Shown here: positions 18,954-25,725 of the stretch, one piece after another
Layout of the letters: every line of letters begins with the position of its first letter
Position numbering within the stretch: the stretch's first letter is position 1
Assembly: GCA_019648995.1 (NCBI GenBank)
Contig: BLXT01006232.1
Location: 1,285,360-1,311,084, forward strand
From: Plakobranchus ocellatus
Lineage: Eukaryota; Mollusca; Gastropoda; Plakobranchidae
Length of the DNA: 25,725 nt
Direction of reading: 5' to 3'
The notes under the pieces: generated by a model
Told to the model about the DNA's origin: nothing
What the model saw: only the letters and a program-made list of their open reading frames with translations
Database searches by the model: none
Made by a program: the position numbers and the translations under genes

Positions 18954-19527
18954 TATGCTCTTCAAAGCTAGAACACGAATACTCTTTTTCTAGTGGTAGT
19001 AATACTATTTTGTTAAAGTAGCTTAAGCAAGTTTTGCAATTTAATGTGCCTTGCAATATTTTACTCAATTTGCTTTTTTTTTTGGCTCAGTGTATCGATG
19101 AAAAATAATGGGGTATCACTTTTTAGACGGTTTCAATTCATGGAATTGAGCACACGATATCAGTTTATCAATATCACTAAAAATATGAAACTGATTCTTT
19201 ACGAAATTCTCATAGTGCTTATTTTAGTTTTATTTGAGTCTTTGTAGAGATTAATTGCTACAATAATCTTGAGGATATTACAAGTGCTTTTTCTATTTTT
19301 ATAAATAACCTTTGTTTTAACCAATATTGTATTGTTTATTTTTCCACAAGTTTTCATTGCTCCACTTAAAATCAATGCAAAGGAAAAATTAGGATAAAAA
19401 CACTAACAGCAATGTGACTGCAGATTTCAAAGGAAAGGTTTTGTCAAACATCTGAACTTAGATTTGAGATTAAAATACAGATAAGATGCAGATGATTCAA
19501 GAAAACGTTTCATATTTGTATACATGA

Positions 19528-19544
19528 TTTTATTGACAATAAAA
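19528..19544. terminator. Palindromic bidirectional poly(A) signal candidate
   Basis: TTTTATTGACAATAAAA is a perfect inverted repeat (8-bp arms, 1-nt centre). It contains AATAAA on the plus strand (19538-19543) and on the minus strand (19534 down to 19529). Lying between convergent FNTB and MAX, it could end transcripts from both sides. This is inference from sequence and position only. Confidence 0.3.
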
Positions 19545-20882
19545 GAAAGTTGTAAATCAGAGAAGTTGCAGTAGGCACAGAGGTTTCATGTGGCTACTAA
19601 ACATAAAACAATTATACAGAAGTGCAAATATTTTTCAATTACTCTTTACTTTGTTATTTCTTCTTCTTACTGTTTTTTGCCTTGTCTTTCAATTACAAAG
19701 AAGAGGGAAAACATAGTACCTTAAGAAATGAGATTGAATTTAACAAATTAAAAAAAAAATGAAACCCACTATGATTATGAAAGATTCTAAGACATCGTAA
19801 ATACATGTATACCAAATTTTACAATACAGGCACCAGGTTTTATCTTTACAACGGAGAAAAGCTCTAAATTTATAAGTTGGAAGAGGAAGGGGAATAAAAA
19901 AGACATCCAGTAATTAAGATTCACAAGATACTGTGCACAGACAAAATAATGAGAATGATATGACTAAAATAAAATCAAATACTTTGTGGTATCATTTCAA
20001 AATGCTAATAAAACTTCAGGGACTAATTGTTTTCCATGTTTGTATAATACTATTATAATGAACACTTTTCAAATCCTGAAGCACTCATTCTCATTCTTGC
20101 TTGAAATGAATCACACAGATGTGCAGCTGCCATGGTTATTAAAAACTCCCACTAAGCATCAACTTCAAGGGCAAGAGGTCATCTTTGAGGAAGTAAAAAC
20201 GAGACCTATCAAGTCATAAATGGCACCACAAACAGTATAATGTCTCAGTCATATGCCTAAGAATGCTAAGGAATGGAAAAAAAAAAACGCGCTTATAAAA
20301 TGGATTATCACATGGGTCATTGGAGAAAAACATACAATTTCACATGAAACACTGAGCTGCATTGTTTTATGAGTCAATGGTGTAAATGTTTTTGAAATAT
20401 GCTTTCTGAATCAAGATAAATTTGTCTTACAGCATGTACTCTTCTATCTCAGTCAAAGTGGCTGAAATGGTGACAGAAATGTCTCTTTAGATTTCAGGAT
20501 GAGTTTCTTTATCATGAAGCCCCCAAAGCCTCCCTATGTTAAATGTGCACACACCTAAAAGTGTTTATGCAAAGTTCAAACATTGAATTTTACATCATGT
20601 ATTGCCAGATAAAATGATTCCAAATTTTGTGATACAAAACATTTTACATCTGAGCTCCTGCAGCTTTTTCCTATAAAAACCTGCAGATCCTAGGGCATGT
20701 GTTGTTCACACCTATTGATTAAAATTGGCTCAAGAAATTTGAAAAACGTATTAAAGCTCTAAAAGTTTGTTTGTTTTGTTTTTTTAAGTCGAAATCTTCA
20801 GTCAACTCAGCTGCACTAGCACATTATAACTTGCCACCTCATTTCAATCAAATTGTGATAAACTCCATCTTTGTAACATTAA

Positions 20883-21534
20883 CTCACCGAGTACGCATAC
20901 TGTGTATACTCAATACATGTATTCGGTTATTGTATTCAGCCGAGTACGAAAACCTTGTATACACTGTATTCGTTTTCCTGACCACTACTTGTCCCAGTCT
21001 TATTTATTTCCTTTTGCCAAACCGTTTGAGAGCGAATGGAAACCACTGTGTATTATTTTCCTTGCCTCAAAAAGTTTCGAGCACGAACATAATGATCGAA
21101 ATTACATATGATGATTTTTTTAGATCTAAATCTAACTACATCATCCTACATTCTGTAAATCGAACTAGAATCTGTGTAACTGATTACATCACTAGCGTGC
21201 ATCATCTAGGCCTATTCACTTTCAGAATCTACGATCTAGATCTAGATTCTTTGTTCTGTGCACAAGGGTTTTTAATGTAAAGGATTAAAAAAAAAGTTTG
21301 AAAGTGAAAATACAGTTTACTCTGAAAAATGTATGAAAAAAACACTTTTTTTTTATAGAATGACATCAAAATTTTACAGATTATAATACAGATAATAATG
21401 TAATATGAAACTATCAGTACACTAAATTTCATAAAACTAGCTGTATTTTTTATGCTTTGACACATTTTCGAAATATCTCAAAATAGGCCATTGGCACGGT
21501 ATTAACAGCACAATTCAGCCCAGTGCTCGGTGAG
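20883..21534. mobile_element. Likely piggyBac-like MITE flanked by TTAA
   Basis: The left end CTCACCGAGTAC (20883-20894) is matched by GTGCTCGGTGAG (21523-21534), 11 of 12 complementary. Both are flanked outside by TTAA (20879-20882 and 21535-21538), the piggyBac target duplication. CCGAGTACG recurs near the left end (20887-20895 and 20940-20948) as a subterminal repeat. The 652-bp interior has no convincing protein. The ends do not start with the common CCY of piggyBac, so the superfamily is tentative. Confidence 0.6.
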
Positions 21535-24500
21535 TTAAGAGATTATGATGGACGTATGTCCTGAAAAATTCATTAGTATATTTTCCCTAGATTTTATAGC
21601 ATTGCTACTTTACACTGATTCCAAGTTGCAGCTGAAGTTCATTGTGTTAACTAATTTTTATCTATTTGACTATTATTTCAAAAACAGTATTGTAACTGAT
21701 TTTTTAGGAAGTGTTGATGACATTCACTTTAAAAAAATGAACTCTTACCCATTTTTTTTCCAGAATTTTTTCAAAATAAAATTGGAAGTTTAACAAATTT
21801 GTAAGGCCTGGCCCTAAAAAGATAACAAAAATAACAAAAAAAAAGAATTACATTTTTCAGGAGTTTTACAATGTATGATTGCCATTGCCGTATACACCCT
21901 CTGTGTATCTCGTGGAAACTAGTGACCTTGTCAATGCTCAATATACCAACAATAAATCTCATCAAATAAGAAAAAAGACAGAGCTGAGATTCAATTTTTA
22001 TCAAACAAAAACAAAACATCATCACAACCCCAAAAGCCATGCGAGTTTTTTTTTTCCTAGATACAGTTCTGATAATTGTATAAAGCATATGCATTTTGGT
22101 TTGACAGTTTCATTTTTTTTTAAAAACTAAATTCAGTAAAATATGACACAAGACTCAAGTCACGATAAAAAGTACATACAATTTTCACGTTCAAAATTCC
22201 GGCCATTTTGATTTTTAAAATCTTTTACATATCTTGTCAATTAGAACTTTGTAATTCTCAAATTAAAATTGCCGATCTGAAAACAGGCCGATTTGGTCTA
22301 GACAATATCTTGTTTTATAATTTTGGCAAATAGAGGTTGATGCCTTTGAATTTTTTCTCATCACAAAGATATCAAATTGAGAAAGTTTGTAAATATTTGG
22401 CAGAGAAATTTCTTACAAGTCATCTTCAAAAGCCTGTAAAAGCCTAAAAATAGAAACTGGTTAACTACAATCTGGAGGAAAAAATAACTTACTAGCCTGT
22501 GAGTACAAACTTTAAATCTAAGGGAATTGATAATGCTTACCTTTATTTTTGGCAGAGTACCATTTCCACCATGCACATGTAAATAAAGATACCTAGTCTA
22601 CACAGTATTACATAAATTATAATAAAAAAAACATCAAATAGAATAGAATTACGAACATGAACTTTACAAAGCATCTCTAGCTACACCACATTGAGTTCAA
22701 AGTTTTGATTCATAATGCAGGTCTTTGAGACCTCTCATATTGCAACAACATGAATAGACGGAAAGAAGTATCTTAACATTCGCTAATTTTGTCGTTTTCA
22801 AATTTAGCAATGGGGAAAAGACAAAACTACTTCCTTAGAAGCTGCCACATAAAATATGTAAAAGACAAGTTTTTGCAAATATACTCTTACCTCCTTCTAT
22901 CAAAGGTTTAAATAAAAATATTGCTTTACCATATTCTTGACAATTTCAAGCACAAAATTAAGGTTCTTTTGGTATATAAGTTTTTCTCCAGCATAACTTG
23001 AATATTGTTTTGCAAAATAATTAAGATAAGTTTTAAATAACCCACGTAAAATGGATGATAAAACTAACAGATCACTCACTCAAACAAACGTAAACAAATA
23101 CATAGCTTATAAAGATACATTTAAAGAATTATAACTAACAAATCGGCACAAAATAACATCGTCTTTAAGTGCTTATCATATATAGAAATGTGCATTAACA
23201 AAAAAGTACCTGGCTAGTATATCACAAAAACTAAAATCACTTTCAGGTCAGTCGCCTTTTTCAGTAACAAAATAATAAAAATAATAATTGATAATTTATT
23301 CATCTTACAAGGCAACAGCAACAACAATATAGAGAATTCCTTTTTTAACAAGTGGCATCTTAATATTTCTTGACTTGCTCATCTCCAATGATTAAAAAAA
23401 TTTCCTTGTTCTTTTTCAAATTATTCAAATAATTGCTGCCACTGTAACTTACAGTAAATTATATAAAAACTTTTACAACTTTGCCAAAAAAGAGCTAGGT
23501 AAACATTATGCTATAAAAATTTATATCGGTTGAATAATTTTCAAGCTCTCATTTATCTGTCATAATTTAAAAACAACGAAATTAAAGAAAATCATTCTAA
23601 AAAAAAAAATTTACCCATATGATCAGCTTTCAGGCAATTTGACTATGAAATATCTACTTTTAGAGACAAAACTCATATTTTAAAATTTCTCTAAAGTCCT
23701 TGAAATGATGGTATTGATGCTGCTGTTGCCAAATGAGAAGCATGGTATGTGTATTAAATACCAAATTAATTTTAATGCATGGCGTATAAACTTGGGAATC
23801 GCTTTGAGGTTTAAAAAAAAAAAAAAAAGACTTTCCTGATAGAGGTAAGTTTGTCTGATTCAACACTCCATGAAAAAAATAGTTTACAGTATTTTTTCCC
23901 ATCACTTTCAAATTTTTTAGAGAAAGTATATTTTTTGTTCAATTTCAAGCAATTGAAAAAAAAACTGCCATGTTTAGTTTGGAGGTTGAGACCTATTATT
24001 TTCTCATGTAGACCTATTGTTCTTAAGCATTCTCAATTGCTTCATTAAGTTTGGAAAGAAAATGGAAGCAGTATTAAAAGCAGATATGTAACCATCAACA
24101 CATCCCCAAAGAATCACTGCATTCTGATATAACCTGTGCATACTGCATAAAAATTACACAATTACATAGAAGAACTGTGTAACAATGATATAAAAATTTG
24201 CATGGATGAAAACATTCTTTGTATATCTCAAACATTTTTATGAAACCAGCCACAAAGTGCTCATGCAATGAGAATGAGTGTGAGAATTATCTTAGTGGCC
24301 TAGTCTAATGGACTTTGATGGATGGTTTGCAGGCAGTCGCATACACTTTGCATCACAGCCAACCTAATCATATTGAATGAGCCATCCTTGGTGTTGTTCC
24401 CCTATTGCATAACCAGATTAAGTTTACACCAAAGAAAATGCTTGAAAAACATTCCACTAAAATTAAAGTATACTTTTTATTCTATAGAATATGACATGAG

Positions 24501-25138
24501 TACATGTGATATCAAATGGATAATTTTTAAAAAAATGATAAGGGTGTTTTTTTGTTTTGTTTTTTTTTTTAAGTTTTTATTCAAACAGGAATGCTTAAAG
24601 TTTCATCCTTTGTTAATGTACTTTAGGAGCTGAATACTTACTGCATAACTATTAATCAATCTAAGCTTTTCAATCTTATTCTGCCATCTGTGTTTGTAGA
24701 ATTACTATCCAACCACTATAAAAATTATAACTTGCAGTAACTTAAAATACACAAAAATTGTTTGTCCATGACACAATAAACCCTAAAGGCAAACTCTTTG
24801 CCTTTCAGCAACTGATAAAAAAACAAAGCAAGAACTCTTGCTAAAGTCTGATGCCTTTAATGGCAATAGATTTTAAACTTTCACAATGAAAATTATTTTT
24901 TTAAATAAATCAGCACTTATTTTCTATGGGCTGATTTATGTTTGTAATTAAAACAATGCCTAAAAACAGATTTGAGGTTTTTTGGTATGGGTCGTTTGCA
25001 AATTTTCATCCTTCACAAATAATTCTCCACTATTCCAAAAATTTTCTTTCATAAAAAAAAAAAAAAAAGAAATGTCCCTTGGAATATGTTTTGATTAGAG
25101 ATAAAATTGGATTGAAACAATTCTTCAAATTCTTATGC

Positions 25139-25144
25139 TTTATT
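25139..25144 (-). terminator. MAX: Candidate MAX poly(A) signal
   Basis: TTTATT on the plus strand reads AATAAA on the minus strand, about 217 nt past the MAX stop codon. It is the nearest canonical hexamer noticed. Chance hexamers are common in such AT-rich DNA, and a much longer 3' UTR is possible. Confidence 0.35.
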
Positions 25145-25360
25145 AATAAATAACAATTGATAGCAAAAGAGTTAAAATAAAGTTAAGCACCCACGGTAAC
25201 AAATAAAAATATATAGAGACTAAATGTACAGCAACTCAAATCACCTTGCAAAACATACAGAGCACAGATTATTTTCTTGTTCGATGCCACAATACTCAGC
25301 TCTCATCAAAGGTTGAGTAAATATTGTTATATCAAAATATGTACACACAACTTTTACTGC

Positions 25361-25521
25361 TCAGCTACTTGTTTTAATCTTTTTACGCTTTGTTGGCGGA
25401 GATGAAACAACAGTTTCCTCCTCATAACTTTCACTATCATCATCATCATCTCTGTCATTATCAAAATAATTTGAACTGTGAAGCGCTTTGCCACCAGCCT
25501 GAGACTTCTGAAGTGAGCGTA
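25361..25521 (-). CDS. MAX: MAX, last coding exon (C-terminal part)
   Basis: On the minus strand an acceptor ATAATTTCAG precedes the exon (high end 25521) and TGA lies at 25363-25361. With one base from the missing previous exon it encodes VRSLQKSQAGGKALHSSNYF, then DNDRDDDDDSESYEEETVVS and SPPTKRKKIKTSS. Human MAX ends VRALEKARSS, an acidic Ser/Glu stretch, then a basic tail (SRKKLRMEAS), and I recall its last exon starting at the same VRALEK point, so order and boundary agree. Known role: bHLH leucine-zipper protein that dimerises with MYC, MAD/MXD and MNT and binds CACGTG in the nucleus. This exon holds only the end of the zipper, the acidic region with five Asp in a row, and a nuclear-localisation-like KRKKIK. 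The bHLH exons lie to the right of the window. Convergent position next to FNTB, as in human, supports the call. Confidence 0.85.
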
Positions 25522-25725
25522 CTGAAATTATAGAGGAAGAGAAAAAATAGCTGTTTGAGCATATTTATCTAATTTTGTATAGAAATAGAATCATTTTTGA
25601 CAAAAATTTTTATGCAAATAAATCTAATATTGGAAAACTTGAACTATTGATTTCCTATTTCATCAATTCTAAAGTTTCGCTCTTTGGAGAGGGAAAAAAT
25701 AAATTTTTGCCACCAAAAAAAAAAA
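25522..25725 (-). other. MAX intron upstream of last exon (partial)
   Basis: Sequence upstream (minus strand) of the MAX exon acceptor. No further exon is seen before the window edge, which ends in an A-run. Confidence 0.6.

Larger units (their letters stand above)
14161..25138. other. Intergenic and possible long 3' UTR DNA between FNTB and MAX
   Basis: Very AT-rich, with no convincing protein-coding ORF. It holds the 68-bp duplication (17102), the pogo-like element (18255-18953), the palindromic poly(A) site (19528) and the TTAA element (20883-21534). Stretches 14200-17100, 21540-25130 and those between the elements contain only A/T-runs and unique sequence that I cannot assign. Part may be distal 3' UTR of FNTB (left) or MAX (right). 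Confidence 0.6.

Noticed and set aside
20771..21280. 169-residue ORF on +
   Set aside because: It runs across the left border of the TTAA element, has no recognisable motif, and its composition is that of the surrounding noncoding DNA.
1..25725. CRISPR arrays, rRNA genes or bacterial operons
   Set aside because: None seen; spliced animal genes and transposon debris account for the recognisable content.

Overview
This window is eukaryotic nuclear DNA. It is AT-rich, has long introns with GT-AG boundaries and many A/T homopolymers, and carries scattered transposon debris, with no bacterial-style operons. Two conserved metazoan genes are recognised by their exons. Protein similarity says invertebrate animal. 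The tRNA-derived SINE, LINE tails and recurrent CTAGATCTAG-type motifs suggest a lophotrochozoan, perhaps a gastropod mollusc, but that is a guess from memory of similar genomes.

Gene 1 (+ strand, 1350-14063) is the beta subunit of protein farnesyltransferase (FNTB). Twelve coding exons can be placed: 1350-1417, 2324-2399, 3060-3151, 3433-3482, 7153-7255, 7501-7584, 8506-8592, 9147-9276, 9695-9827, 11090-11204, 12725-12839 and 13962-14063. Every junction keeps phase and the joined length is 1155 nt (384 residues plus stop). It aligns with human FNTB from about residue 49 to the C-terminus. The N-terminal exon (about 50 residues) was not found and probably lies left of the window. All zinc ligands and the farnesyl-diphosphate and CaaX contact residues I checked are present, so the gene looks functional.

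Gene 2 (- strand, 25361-25521) is the last coding exon of MAX, the bHLH-zipper partner of MYC. It begins with the end of the zipper (V-R-S-L-Q-K) and ends in an acidic stretch and a basic tail. FNTB and MAX are also neighbours in tail-to-tail orientation in human, so this is a deeply conserved convergent gene pair. The 11.3 kb between the two stop codons holds 3' UTRs and intergenic DNA, with candidate polyadenylation signals on both strands, including a palindromic one usable in both directions.

Other content: a tRNA-derived SINE and a LINE reverse-transcriptase remnant in early FNTB introns; a small ORF (5059-5307) with promoter-like motifs in the large 3483-7152 intron; a seven-copy degenerate repeat array in the same intron; a 5'-truncated LINE end with an 11-bp target-site duplication just before the penultimate FNTB exon; and two likely non-autonomous DNA transposons between the genes (TA-flanked pogo/Tigger-like, 18255-18953; TTAA-flanked piggyBac-like, 20883-21534). 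Most open frames in the intronic and intergenic DNA look like chance.
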